Assembly: GCA_963933055.1 (NCBI GenBank)
Contig: CAWVSY010000043.1
Span: forward strand, 1-32,482
Direction: 5' to 3'
Source of the DNA: Oleispira sp963933055
GTDB taxonomy: Bacteria; Pseudomonadota; Gammaproteobacteria; Pseudomonadales; Oceanobacteraceae
DNA: 32,482 nucleotides
Part shown: one piece after another, positions 24,060-32,427 of the stretch
How the letters are laid out: each line of letters starts with the position of its first letter
How positions within the stretch are numbered: the first letter of the stretch is position 1
Translations under genes and position numbers: made by a program
The notes under the pieces: model-generated
Databases searched by the model: none
What the model saw: only the letters and a program-made list of their open reading frames with translations
Told to the model about the DNA's origin: nothing

Positions 24060-24914
24060 ATGGAAAATCAATACATCCCACCAAAAATTTGGACTCAGGA
24101 CGGAGAAAGTGGTGGTAAATGGGCAGGCACTAATCGCCCAGTTTCTGGCGCAACGCATGAAAAGACATTGCCTGTTGGCGATCATGCTTTGCAGCTTTAT
24201 TCCATGGGCACGCCTAATGGTCAAAAAATCACTATCATGCTGGAAGAGCTATTAGCATTAGGCAAAGACGCAGAATACGACGCTCACATGATCAGCATTC
24301 TTGAAGGTGATCAGTTTTCATCGGGCTTTGTTGAATTAAATCCAAACTCAAAAATTCCTGCATTAGTTGATGTGTCTGATAAAGACGGCGCGCCTATTTT
24401 TGAATCAGCGTCGATCTTGGTTTATCTTGCGGAAAAATTTGATGCCTTTCTACCAGCGCAAGGCACTCAGCGCACGCAGGTTTTTAATTGGTTATTCTGG
24501 CTACACGGCTCTGCACCGTATTTAGGTGGCGGATTTGGTCATTTCTACGCCTACGCTCCAGAGAAGTTTGAATACGCCATCAACCGATTCACCATGGAAA
24601 CCAAGCGCCAGTTAGATGTATTAGATAAACAGTTAGCGAAGCATGAATTTCTTGCCGGTGATGAATACAGTATTGCCGATATCGCAACGTGGCCTTGGTA
24701 TGGCAATTTAGTATTGGGCAATGTGTACGATGCCAAAGAATTCTTGCAAGCAGAAGATTACATACACGTACAGCGCTGGGCAAAAGCCATCGCAGAGCGC
24801 TCAGCTGTTAAGCGTGGATGCATCGTGAATCGCACTTGGGGAGAGCCTTGGGAGCAACTTGAAAATCGTCACAGTGCCGCAGATATCGATAACGTATTGG
24901 CGTTAAAAGATTAG
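24060..24914 (+). CDS. yghU: Glutathione transferase-like / disulfide-bond reductase YghU
   Basis: A 284-residue Nu-class glutathione transferase-like protein, very similar along its length to E. coli YghU (288): NRPVSGATHEKTLPVGDHALQ, LYSMGTPNGQKITIMLEELLALG, DQFSSGFVELNPNSKIPAL, and FGHFYAYAPEKFEYAINRFTME. YghU binds two glutathione molecules and has organic hydroperoxide and disulfide reductase activity. GTG 24051 is in frame upstream, but AGGAG (24047-24051) is placed for ATG 24060. The stop is one base from the tetR start. Its job fits with FrnE: thiol or electrophile homeostasis. Confidence 0.94.
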   Translation: MENQYIPPKIWTQDGESGGKWAGTNRPVSGATHEKTLPVGDHALQLYSMGTPNGQKITIMLEELLALGKDAEYDAHMISILEGDQFSSGFVELNPNSKIPALVDVSDKDGAPIFESASILVYLAEKFDAFLPAQGTQRTQVFNWLFWLHGSAPYLGGGFGHFYAYAPEKFEYAINRFTMETKRQLDVLDKQLAKHEFLAGDEYSIADIATWPWYGNLVLGNVYDAKEFLQAEDYIHVQRWAKAIAERSAVKRGCIVNRTWGEPWEQLENRHSAADIDNVLALKD

Positions 24915-24915
24915 T

Positions 24916-25503
24916 ATGAGTAAGCAAGCAAAATTCGATCGTGATGATGTGATTGAAAAAGCAAAAAATCTTTATTGGCAAAAAGGCTATCACGCCACAT
25001 CGATGAGAAATCTTCAAGATGTGGTTGATATGCGACCTGGTAGCATTTATGCCGCATTTGGTAGTAAAGATAACTTGTTTAAAGAAGCATTGAATCGCTA
25101 TGCCGAAGAAGGTGCTGAGCAACTCGCGAGCTGCATGATGCAAGAGCGATCGGTACTGGCAGGGCTGAAACGATTCATGCGTAGGGTCGTTATTGATCAT
25201 CAAGATTCAGCGCCAAGCGGAATGTGCATGATCGTTAAAACGGTCGCGGAATTAACTCAAGCGGATAGTCCAGAGTTGCTCGCGGATGCGACACGTATTT
25301 TGGCAGGTATTGAAGCCTCTTTCATCCGGCTGTTTCAACAAGCCATTGATAATGGTGAAATACAGGCAGATAAAAGTCCGGCTAAATTAGCGCGTTATGT
25401 GCAAGTTCAGCTCATAGGCTTAAGAACGTATGCACAAATACACAATAATATGACCGCAATAGAAAGCTTCATTGATGATGTATTTGAAGGGCTACTTTTA
25501 TAA
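24916..25503 (+). CDS. TetR/AcrR-family regulator with a NemR-like cysteine
   Basis: A 195-residue regulator. The N-terminal HTH is typical of the family: DDVIEKAKNLYWQKGYHATSMRNLQ, then RPGSIYAAFGSKDNLFKEAL. The C-terminal ligand domain has Cys73 and Cys104; Cys104, in SGMCMIVKTVAEL, is at the place where related regulators such as NemR carry their redox-active cysteine. Together with FrnE and YghU this suggests a sensor of electrophiles or oxidants. The ATG is one base after the yghU stop, so translation is coupled. The palindrome at 23240-23255 is its likely operator. Confidence 0.88.
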   Translation: MSKQAKFDRDDVIEKAKNLYWQKGYHATSMRNLQDVVDMRPGSIYAAFGSKDNLFKEALNRYAEEGAEQLASCMMQERSVLAGLKRFMRRVVIDHQDSAPSGMCMIVKTVAELTQADSPELLADATRILAGIEASFIRLFQQAIDNGEIQADKSPAKLARYVQVQLIGLRTYAQIHNNMTAIESFIDDVFEGLLL

Positions 25504-25540
25504 AGCGTTAGCCCTATCAAATCATGTATACATCAAAAAA

Positions 25541-25744
25541 TCAGATGCCTTCAAAGTAATACTCATCTAAATCTTTTTCTAGGGTTTTGCGTTCAAGGTG
25601 AGCTTCAATGGCGCGCCGAGCCATTAGCTTATTAGAAGCAGAAGATTCTTTATTTACGACCACATTGCCTTCTTTATCAAAAGAAACAATTTGCTCAACA
25701 GATTTCTCATGTGCACTTAATGCTTTCTTAGCAGCCTTAGCCAT
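25541..25744 (-). CDS. Small charged protein of unknown function
   Basis: A 67-residue soluble protein. The N-terminus is Lys/Ala rich (MAKAAKKALSAHEKS), and the C-terminal half RRAIEAHLERKTLEKDLDEYYFE is a probable amphipathic helix that faintly recalls the small PA3496/DUF3545-type proteins; I am not sure of this link. An excellent ribosome binding site (AGGAGAAGG, about 25748-25756 on this strand) supports translation. It lies downstream of the RpiR-type regulator gene on the same strand, with a 119-base gap. No function can be assigned. Confidence 0.7.
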   Translation of the reverse strand: MAKAAKKALSAHEKSVEQIVSFDKEGNVVVNKESSASNKLMARRAIEAHLERKTLEKDLDEYYFEGI

Positions 25745-25863
25745 AATCCTTCTCCTTGGTCTTGCAAGCTCATAGTTCAGTTAGAATTGAGATTCCTTCC
25801 TACTACGATTGTTATTTTTATTGTTTACAAAATCATGACAGCATTAATATTAATTGCAATACG

Positions 25864-26742
25864 CTAATTTTCTAATCTAAGTGATTTTATACTCTCTTTG
25901 ATGGCATTCAGGTGCTCTACAAAATCTGGCCCGCGGCGCTGAGTCACAGAGATAGCCAGCATATCAATGACCATTAAGTGAGCAATTCGCGATGTCATTG
26001 GGGTAAATTGGTCAGTATCTTCATCAATATTAATATAAATCGGGATATCAGCGGCGAGACTAATCGGCGTTCCTTCTGGTGCCAAACAGATGACTGTGGC
26101 GCAGTATGTCTGGGCCAATTTGATCGAATGCAATAAATCTTTGGTACGGCCACTTTGAGAAATAGCGACCACTACGTCCTGTTCATTCAGCGTCACCGCT
26201 GACATTGACTGCATATGAGGGTCGCTATACGTCGCCGTTGCAATTTGTAAGCGAAAGAATTTATGCAGCGCATCGGTAGCAACGGCGGCTGAGGCACCAA
26301 AGCCATAAAACTCTACTCGGCGTGCTTTACTGATCACCGAAGAAGCGGCAGCAATTTGCTGGGGAAGAAGCTGCTCTTTTACTTCATGCAAACGCTGAAT
26401 GGTTGTATCGGCGACCTTCTCGCAAATATCTTCAATGGAATCATCTTCTGCTATGGCAAACTGGCCAATGTTATTCGCTACGGCTAAATCTTGTGCCAGT
26501 TTAACTTTAAATTCTTGAAAGCCGTTACAGTGAATGGCGCGACAAAAGCGGACAATGGTAGGTTCACTGACCAATGCCTCTTGGGCAAGATCCACAATGC
26601 GCATATGGATAACAGACGCAGAATTAGCAATCACATAATCAGCGACTTTCACTTCTGATTTACGCATGCTGCTGCGGTAATGTTCTATGGTCGCTAGAAT
26701 TCCGTGACCGCTACTGGATGAGTTTGACACTGTATTGTCCAT
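25864..26742 (-). CDS. hexR: RpiR/MurR-family regulator, HexR-like
   Basis: A 292-residue repressor with an N-terminal HTH (RKSEVKVADYVIANSASVIHMRIVDLAQEALVSEPTIVRFCRAI) and a C-terminal SIS sugar-phosphate domain (VEFYGFGASAAVATDALHKFFRL; VVAISQSGRTKDLLHSIKLAQ; TPMTSRIAHLMVIDMLA). The pattern PMTSRI...LDMLA...RRGPDF closely follows HexR of Pseudomonas and other gammaproteobacteria, which responds to 2-keto-3-deoxy-6-phosphogluconate and controls central sugar metabolism. I start it at ATG 26742, since upstream residues to 26847 do not resemble HexR and would cross its own promoter and the LexA box. No zwf/edd/eda genes are nearby, so the name is by similarity only. Confidence 0.82.
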   Translation of the reverse strand: MDNTVSNSSSSGHGILATIEHYRSSMRKSEVKVADYVIANSASVIHMRIVDLAQEALVSEPTIVRFCRAIHCNGFQEFKVKLAQDLAVANNIGQFAIAEDDSIEDICEKVADTTIQRLHEVKEQLLPQQIAAASSVISKARRVEFYGFGASAAVATDALHKFFRLQIATATYSDPHMQSMSAVTLNEQDVVVAISQSGRTKDLLHSIKLAQTYCATVICLAPEGTPISLAADIPIYINIDEDTDQFTPMTSRIAHLMVIDMLAISVTQRRGPDFVEHLNAIKESIKSLRLEN

Positions 26743-26757
26743 TTTATAGATGATGGC

Positions 26758-26766
26758 AGTATAGCA
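26758..26766 (-). promoter_or_regulatory. Extended -10 promoter of the RpiR/HexR-like gene
   Basis: On the minus strand TGC-TATACT, an extended -10, begins 24 bases upstream of ATG 26742. This leaves only a very short leader, in keeping with the lack of a ribosome binding site. The -35 would fall at 26781-26786, touching the LexA box. Confidence 0.5.
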
Positions 26767-26786
26767 GGGCTCTGATAAATGCGTGT

Positions 26787-26802
26787 CTGTATAAATAAAC
26801 AG
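26787..26802. promoter_or_regulatory. LexA (SOS) box upstream of uvrD
   Basis: CTGTATAAATAAACAG: perfect CTGT-N8-ACAG with an alternating AT centre, close to the consensus CTGTATATATATACAG. It lies 54 bases before the uvrD ATG, in the region shared with the divergent RpiR/HexR-like gene. uvrD is a known LexA target in E. coli. Confidence 0.88.
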
Positions 26803-26856
26803 TCTTTTTAATACCAGCTCTGGAGCTAGGCCAGCATTCTGGTACACTGCTGAGTT

Positions 26857-29118
26857 ATGGACGTATCAAGTATTTTAGATCATTTAAATGATCCGCAACG
26901 CAACGCCGTTGCCGCTAATAGCAAGCATCAAATGGTTCTCGCCGGAGCCGGATCTGGCAAGACCCGAGTGCTGGTGCATCGCATCGCCTGGCTTTTACAG
27001 GTAGAGAATGTCTCGCCGTTTTCAATTATGGCGGTGACCTTTACCAACAAAGCGGCGAAAGAAATGCGCGCACGTTTGGAGAGTCTTATTCAGGTGCCGG
27101 TTAATGGTCTTTGGGTAGGCACCTTCCATGGCCTTGCTCATCGCTTATTGAAGCAGCATTGGCGCGAAGCAAATTTGCCGCAGAACTTTCAGATTCTTGA
27201 TAGTGATGACCAACTACGTTTGGTTAAGCGCATATTAAAAGCGACAGGAGTGGATGAAACAAAATTCCCTCCTAAGCAATTGCAGTGGTACATCAACGGT
27301 CAAAAAGACGAAGGCCGTCGCGCGGCGCACGTTAAACCTTCTGCGGATCCTTTCAGCCGTACTCAACATCAAGTATATGAAGCTTACGAGCAAGCTTGCC
27401 AGCAAGGCGGCATGGTCGATTTTGGTGAGATTTTATTACGTGCTCACGAGCTATGGCTGCATAACCCAGATTTATTAGCCCATTACCAAAGTCGCTTCCG
27501 TAATATCTTGGTCGACGAGTTTCAGGATACCAATGATATTCAATACGCTTGGATTCGTATGCTGGCGGGCGATCAAGTTTCTGTGATGGCAGTGGGGGAT
27601 GACGATCAGTCTATTTACGGCTGGCGTGGCGCTAAGATTGCCAACATTCGCAATTTCCAAAGCGATTATCCGGGCGCAGAGCTGATTAAGCTTGAGCAAA
27701 ATTACCGTTCAACGGCGACGATTTTGGCCGCGGCCAATGCCGTGATTGCCAATAATACCGGCCGTATGGGGAAAGAGTTAAAAACAGACGGCGAACTAGG
27801 CGACAAAATTTCGCTTTATTCGGCGTTTAACGAACAAGATGAAGCGCGTTACATCGCTGATCAGATTGAAACGTTTTCGGCAACGGGTCGAGCTCGTAAA
27901 GATATCGCCATTCTTTATCGCTCCAACGCTCAGTCTCGCACTCTAGAAGAATCCTTAATTCGACAAGGTATTCCTTATCGAATTTACGGCGGTCAGCGTT
28001 TTTACGATCGCTTAGAAATCAAAAATGCCTTGGCGTATTTACGCTTATTATTGAATCGCCATGATGATGCCGCGGTTGAGCGTGTTATTAACGTTCCTGC
28101 CCGTGCCTTGGGTGATAAAACCGTTGCGACTATTCGATCTCATGCTCGTGAGCAAGGCTGCTCTATGTGGCAGGCGGTCTGTGAATCGGCTTCTCTAGGT
28201 CTTTTACCTAAGCGAGCCAGTGCCGCGGCGCAAGGCTTTGTCGATCTAATTGAAACCCTGTCTACTGGGGCTGACGAATTAGAGCTGCACGAAGTTGTTG
28301 ATAATGTGATTCAGCAATCTGGATTAATTGATCATCATAAAAAAGAAAAGGGTGAAAAAGCGCAAGCGCGTTTAGATAACCTTGATGAACTCATCAACGC
28401 CGCGCGCCAGTTTGAAACGGCAGACGGTGTTGATATGACGATGATGGCGGAAGAAGCGGCTGCTGAATCGGGTATCGATCCTGAAAGTTTAATGGAAGGC
28501 GCAGCTGATGGTTTATATGATCTCGCGGTTTTCTTAGATACTGCGGCACTTGATGCCGGTGATACTCAAGCGAGTGAGCATGATGATGCGGTTCAGTTAA
28601 TGACGCTGCACTCGGCGAAAGGCTTGGAATTTCCTCTTGTTTTCTTAACAGGTTTAGAAGAAGGTTTGTTCCCGCATAAAATGTCGATGGACGATGCTGA
28701 TGGCGTTGAGGAAGAGCGACGTTTAGCGTATGTAGGCATCACTCGCGCGATGGAGCGATTGGTCATTACATACGCTGAAAATCGACGTTTACATGGCCAA
28801 GAACATTTCAGCACACCATCACGCTTTATTCGTGAGATTCCTGCGGAATATGTGCAGGAAGTACGCTTAAAGAATACGATTACACGCCCGGTTACGGCCT
28901 CGAAGTCTTCTAGTTTGAGTTTTGCGGAAGATGCCCCTGAAGGTGTACCGTTCAAGCTAGGTGAGCGGGTTTACCATGCCAAGTTTGGTGAAGGTCAGGT
29001 CTTACAGTTTGAAGGCAGTGGTGCAAGTGCGCGCATTCAAGTAAATTTTGAATGGGAAGGTACTAAATGGTTGGTTGTAGCGTATGCCAAGCTCCAATCA
29101 ATGGACGACGACTCTTAA
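26857..29118 (+). CDS. uvrD: DNA helicase II UvrD
   Basis: A 753-residue SF1A helicase for nucleotide excision and mismatch repair, unwinding 3' to 5'. It begins MDVSSILDHLNDPQRNAVAA, nearly as in E. coli UvrD. Walker A GAGSGKT is at 30-36; other motifs are AVTFTNKAAKEM, VDEFQDTND (II), GDDDQSIYGWRGA (III), LEQNYRS (IV), LMTLHSAKGLEFP (V) and EERRLAYVGITRA (VI). The C-terminal Tudor-like domain (GERVYHAKFGEGQVL...WLVVAYAKLQ) is present, which separates UvrD from Rep. It is about 33 residues longer than E. coli UvrD, mostly through an acidic Ala/Glu/Asp/Met-rich insert near residues 525-560 (DMTMMAEEAAAESGIDPESL). A LexA box lies upstream. Confidence 0.96.
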   Translation: MDVSSILDHLNDPQRNAVAANSKHQMVLAGAGSGKTRVLVHRIAWLLQVENVSPFSIMAVTFTNKAAKEMRARLESLIQVPVNGLWVGTFHGLAHRLLKQHWREANLPQNFQILDSDDQLRLVKRILKATGVDETKFPPKQLQWYINGQKDEGRRAAHVKPSADPFSRTQHQVYEAYEQACQQGGMVDFGEILLRAHELWLHNPDLLAHYQSRFRNILVDEFQDTNDIQYAWIRMLAGDQVSVMAVGDDDQSIYGWRGAKIANIRNFQSDYPGAELIKLEQNYRSTATILAAANAVIANNTGRMGKELKTDGELGDKISLYSAFNEQDEARYIADQIETFSATGRARKDIAILYRSNAQSRTLEESLIRQGIPYRIYGGQRFYDRLEIKNALAYLRLLLNRHDDAAVERVINVPARALGDKTVATIRSHAREQGCSMWQAVCESASLGLLPKRASAAAQGFVDLIETLSTGADELELHEVVDNVIQQSGLIDHHKKEKGEKAQARLDNLDELINAARQFETADGVDMTMMAEEAAAESGIDPESLMEGAADGLYDLAVFLDTAALDAGDTQASEHDDAVQLMTLHSAKGLEFPLVFLTGLEEGLFPHKMSMDDADGVEEERRLAYVGITRAMERLVITYAENRRLHGQEHFSTPSRFIREIPAEYVQEVRLKNTITRPVTASKSSSLSFAEDAPEGVPFKLGERVYHAKFGEGQVLQFEGSGASARIQVNFEWEGTKWLVVAYAKLQSMDDDS

Positions 29119-29145
29119 AAATTAAAATAAAAAAAGGAATACCTC

Positions 29146-30252
29146 ATGCAGTCAAAGAAAGCCTTTTCAATGATTAAGCTGGGTCTGATCAGCTTAATTG
29201 CAACGACCTTAATCGCTTGTGGGCCAGAGAAACAGGCCGATGCGACCGGTGATACCGCTGTGCAGAAAACCTATAACTGGAAGTTGGTTACCTCATGGCC
29301 AAAGAACTTTCCAGGTTTAGGCACCGCACCAGAGCGTTTTTCGAAAATGGTTGAAGAGATGTCTGCAGGTCGGTTGAACATTAAAGTGTATGGTGCAGGC
29401 GAACTGGTACCCGCGCTGCAGGTATTCGATGCCGTATCGCAAGGTACAGCAGAAATGGGCCATAGTGGTGCCTATTATTGGAAAGGTAAAACCCCCGCGG
29501 TGCAGTTTTTTACCACAGTACCTTTTGGTTTAACCGCACAAGAAATGAATGGTTGGATTTATCATGGTGGTGGTCTTGAGCTATGGCAAGAGCTGTACGC
29601 ACCATTTAATTTAATCCCATTAGCGGCTGGCAATACGGGTGTGCAGATGGCGGGTTGGTTCAATAAAGAGATTAACTCGGTTGAAGACCTTAAAGGTCTT
29701 AAAATGCGCATCCCAGGCTTAGGTGGCGAAGTATTAAAACGTGCCGGTGGTACGCCAGTGACTTTGCCAGGGGGTGAATTATTTACCTCATTACAAACCG
29801 GTACTATCGATGCGACGGAGTGGGTCGGTCCTTATAACGATTTAGCCTTCGGTCTCTATAAAGCGGCGAAACATTATTATTACCCAGGCTGGCATGAGCC
29901 AGGTTCTATGATGGAATTAACCGTTAACAAACCCGCATTTGAATCGCTACCCAAAGATTTGCAAGCCATTGTTACTGTTGCTGCTCGTGCCATAAATGCA
30001 GATATGTTGGCTGAATATACCGCGCGCAATAATGCGGCGCTTACTGAATTGGTTGAGAAGCACGGTGTCGATGTTCGTGAGCTACCCGCCGATGTATTGA
30101 ACAAGTTGCGCGAGCTATCAGAAGAAGTCGTTGCTGAAGTCGCTGCGCAAGACCCCGCATCACAAAAAGTTTATGATTCTTATAGGAAGTTTCGTGAAGG
30201 CGTTGTGAAATATCATGCGATTAGCGAGCAATCTTTTATTAACGCCCGTTAA
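29146..30252 (+). CDS. TRAP transporter substrate-binding lipoprotein (DctP/TakP-like)
   Basis: A 368-residue exported binding protein. The signal peptide ends in lipobox LIAC (Cys25), so it should be membrane anchored in the periplasm. The mature protein has the DctP fold: YNWKLVTSWPKNFPGLG, LKGLKMRIPGLGGEVLKRAGG with the conserved carboxylate-binding Arg, and TIDATEWVGPYNDLAFGL. This pattern is close to TakP-type proteins that bind 2-oxo acids. AAGGAA precedes the ATG, 27 bases after uvrD, with no terminator between. The membrane subunits (DctQ/DctM) are not in the window, so it is an orphan here; its ligand is unknown. Confidence 0.9.
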   Translation: MQSKKAFSMIKLGLISLIATTLIACGPEKQADATGDTAVQKTYNWKLVTSWPKNFPGLGTAPERFSKMVEEMSAGRLNIKVYGAGELVPALQVFDAVSQGTAEMGHSGAYYWKGKTPAVQFFTTVPFGLTAQEMNGWIYHGGGLELWQELYAPFNLIPLAAGNTGVQMAGWFNKEINSVEDLKGLKMRIPGLGGEVLKRAGGTPVTLPGGELFTSLQTGTIDATEWVGPYNDLAFGLYKAAKHYYYPGWHEPGSMMELTVNKPAFESLPKDLQAIVTVAARAINADMLAEYTARNNAALTELVEKHGVDVRELPADVLNKLRELSEEVVAEVAAQDPASQKVYDSYRKFREGVVKYHAISEQSFINAR

Positions 30253-30369
30253 TAATATTATTCGCTGTGTCATACATGCAGCAGCAAAACGGACTGCCTG
30301 AGTCGAAGTTGACTAGGTGGTCTTTGTTAAGCCCATTAACCCGACTGGCGTAATGACACTTTTATACTT

Positions 30370-30398
30370 TTAGAGTGCTGTTTTGAGCATTTTATAAT
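30370..30398 (+). promoter_or_regulatory. Promoter upstream of the PAP2 gene
   Basis: TTAGAG (30370-30375), 17-base spacer, consensus TATAAT (30393-30398), 20 bases before the ATG. The -35 is only fair. Confidence 0.5.
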
Positions 30399-30418
30399 CG
30401 AATATCAGTGGTATTATT

Positions 30419-31273
30419 ATGTCACTTAACTTTCATAGACAGTCCTTTATGACCCACTCATTTGAACAACCTACAACCTTAGATAAGTTCGTTTCGCCTA
30501 TACTTAGTGGGCTCTTAATTGTATTTTTTAGTTTTGCTTACATTGTGCTGCAGATGCTTGATGCTAACGAATCACTTTTTTTATTAATAAATCATGCTTC
30601 ACAGCAATTATTGTCTGATGCGCTTGCCGCCCACCTAACAGAATTAGGCAATGGTGCTTTAGTGGGTGTATTAACCTTGTTATTAGTCGTACGCAGCCCT
30701 GATTTAGCCAAACGCTTTTTAATCATTACCTTGCTTGCGGCTGTAGTGATTGCAGGTTTAAAGCAGCTGTTTAATGACCCACGGCCTGCTGGAGTTTTAT
30801 CGATTGAAGAATTTCACATCATTGGTGATGTGCTTAAAAAATTCAGTTTTCCATCGGGTCATACGACCACAGCTTTTTCGATAGCGGGCTTTATTCTATT
30901 AACTTGCCAAAGTTTTGCCTTACGGTCGGTCGTTCTTATATTGGCGGTATTAGCGGGGTTAGCGCGGATTTCAGTCGGTGCTCATTGGCCTGAAGATGTA
31001 TTGGCTGGAGCCGCATTAGGCTTGGTTTTGGCATTCATCGGTAGCTATTTTAGCCAACAGTCATTCGGACCTATAGGGAATTATGCGACGGCGATATTCT
31101 TAGCTTTAGCCTGTTTAATCGGTGGCTTAACAACACCGGCTGATTTTCCTGATATTGCGAGCATTGGCTATACCCGAATCGCTTTTTCTGTACTTTCAAT
31201 CTTGCTAGGCGGCTACTTTATTATTCGCTTGCTTCAAACGTTTAGCGCACAAAAAAAAGCCGCAGCTGAGTAA
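30419..31273 (+). CDS. PAP2-family membrane phosphatase
   Basis: A 284-residue integral membrane protein with about six hydrophobic segments. The three acid-phosphatase motifs are present: KQLFNDPRP (from Lys115), PSGH (145-148), and ARISVGAHWPEDVLAG with the nucleophilic His189. Relatives dephosphorylate phosphatidic acid, phosphatidylglycerophosphate or undecaprenyl pyrophosphate at the membrane; the substrate is not decidable here. ATG 30419 fits the promoter at 30370-30398 but has only a weak ribosome binding site; ATG 30449 is an alternative ten codons later. The 3' end of the gene forms part of the terminator of the convergent glycosyltransferase gene. Confidence 0.88.
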   Translation: MSLNFHRQSFMTHSFEQPTTLDKFVSPILSGLLIVFFSFAYIVLQMLDANESLFLLINHASQQLLSDALAAHLTELGNGALVGVLTLLLVVRSPDLAKRFLIITLLAAVVIAGLKQLFNDPRPAGVLSIEEFHIIGDVLKKFSFPSGHTTTAFSIAGFILLTCQSFALRSVVLILAVLAGLARISVGAHWPEDVLAGAALGLVLAFIGSYFSQQSFGPIGNYATAIFLALACLIGGLTTPADFPDIASIGYTRIAFSVLSILLGGYFIIRLLQTFSAQKKAAAE

Positions 31274-31287
31274 TCAGACACGGCTTT
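31251..31287 (-). terminator. Terminator of the GT2-GtrA gene inside the 3' end of the PAP2 gene
   Basis: AAAGCCG (31256-31262) pairs with CGGCTTT (31281-31287), with an inner CTGA-gtaa-TCAG hairpin. Read on the minus strand, the stem is followed by eight T's (31258-31251), which is a good intrinsic terminator; on the plus strand the T run is only three. Confidence 0.7.
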
Positions 31288-31296
31288 GCTTTCTAA

Positions 31297-32427
31297 TTAT
31301 TTGTGGCGAGTTTCTTTTTCAATGGATTCATTCAATGGTTTGAAAACGAATACTCGAGCCATCATGAAATTGAAGCCCATACCTAAAATCACACCAATAA
31401 CAAAGGCTGCAAACTGATTTTCCATAAAGAATGGAACATGTTCAGTTAATAAACTGTAGCTACCAAAATTAATCGCGAAGCCAAACAATGACGTCGAGAC
31501 AAAGGATATCCATTGGGTAAACTTCTTCGATTTTTCTCTATGGGTAAACGTTACCGTTCTGTTCCAGAACCAGTTCCAGGTTACCGCAGGCCAGAAAGAG
31601 ATTGCGCGAGCCGTGGTATGGTTAAGACCAAAGAATAACTGCAATGCAAAATAGATCAGGCTATCAACGATAAAACCAGTACCACCAATTAAACCGAACT
31701 GCATGAACTCAGATGCTGTTGGGAATTTAAAGGTATACAAACGACGCAGATGCTTTAAGTAAAGTAGCTGCTCTTTGAAATCTAATTTACTTTCCCCAAA
31801 CTCACGATCTTTAAAGTGAATAGGTTGTTCAGCAGGTTTAGAGAATTCACCCTTCACCATGATTTCTAGGCCAATTTTATAACCCGTTGGAGCCAAATCC
31901 TTAGTGCTTTCTAGGCGGTCACGCTCGAATGAAAAGAAACCGGACATTGGATCTTTTACATGGCAAAGCGGCAGCGCTAACCAAGTCGCAACTTTAGAGT
32001 TTAATAAACGGAAGAAGCCCCAGTCTTCATCAAACGAGCCCCCTTCAACATAGCGAGAACCGACAACGAAGTCGGCTTCATTACTTTTCAGTTTTGCTAC
32101 CATATGCGGAATAGCAGAAGCAGGGTGTGATAGATCACAATCCATCACAACCACATACTTGCCTTGCGCTTCTTCGATACCACGAATAACCGCTGTGGAT
32201 AAACCACGCTCTTCAGTACGCACAATAATACGAACAGGCAGCTCATGGGCTAACTTAGTGACTGCATCGAACGAGCCATCTTGAGAGTCATCATCAACAA
32301 AAATAACTTCGTAATTTTCATTGCTTAAAATACTATCAATTTCTTGTGCAATTAACGGGATATTCTCTACTTCTTGATAAGTAGGAATAACAATTGAAAT
32401 TTGTTTTTCAGACATTTTAATAACCAT
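31297..32427 (-). CDS. GT2 polyprenyl-phosphate glycosyltransferase fused to a GtrA membrane domain
   Basis: A 376-residue two-domain protein. The N-terminal GT-A glycosyltransferase (residues 9-230) is of the DPM1/dolichol-phosphate mannosyltransferase type: SIVIPTYQEVENIPLI, the nucleotide-binding FVDDDSQDGS, the DxD motif in MDCDLSHP (Asp96, Asp98), and DPMSGFFSFER. From about residue 240 there are four membrane segments of a GtrA domain (FGLIGGTGFIVDSLIYFALQ; AISFWPAVTWNWFWNRTVTF). Such fusions are thought to make and flip a lipid-linked sugar for cell-envelope glycosylation. The donor sugar is unknown. ATG 32427 or ATG 32415 could be the start; neither has a clear ribosome binding site. 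Its promoter region is cut by the window end. Confidence 0.9.
   Translation of the reverse strand: MVIKMSEKQISIVIPTYQEVENIPLIAQEIDSILSNENYEVIFVDDDSQDGSFDAVTKLAHELPVRIIVRTEERGLSTAVIRGIEEAQGKYVVVMDCDLSHPASAIPHMVAKLKSNEADFVVGSRYVEGGSFDEDWGFFRLLNSKVATWLALPLCHVKDPMSGFFSFERDRLESTKDLAPTGYKIGLEIMVKGEFSKPAEQPIHFKDREFGESKLDFKEQLLYLKHLRRLYTFKFPTASEFMQFGLIGGTGFIVDSLIYFALQLFFGLNHTTARAISFWPAVTWNWFWNRTVTFTHREKSKKFTQWISFVSTSLFGFAINFGSYSLLTEHVPFFMENQFAAFVIGVILGMGFNFMMARVFVFKPLNESIEKETRHK

Noticed and set aside
25941..26847. Longer RpiR/HexR-like protein starting at 26847
   Set aside because: The extra 35 residues do not resemble the family and would read through the LexA box and the gene's own extended -10 promoter.
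30253..30369. Terminator or small gene between the TRAP binding protein and the PAP2 gene
   Set aside because: An AT palindrome near the stop codon lacks a GC stem and T run, and no open frame with a ribosome binding site was seen.
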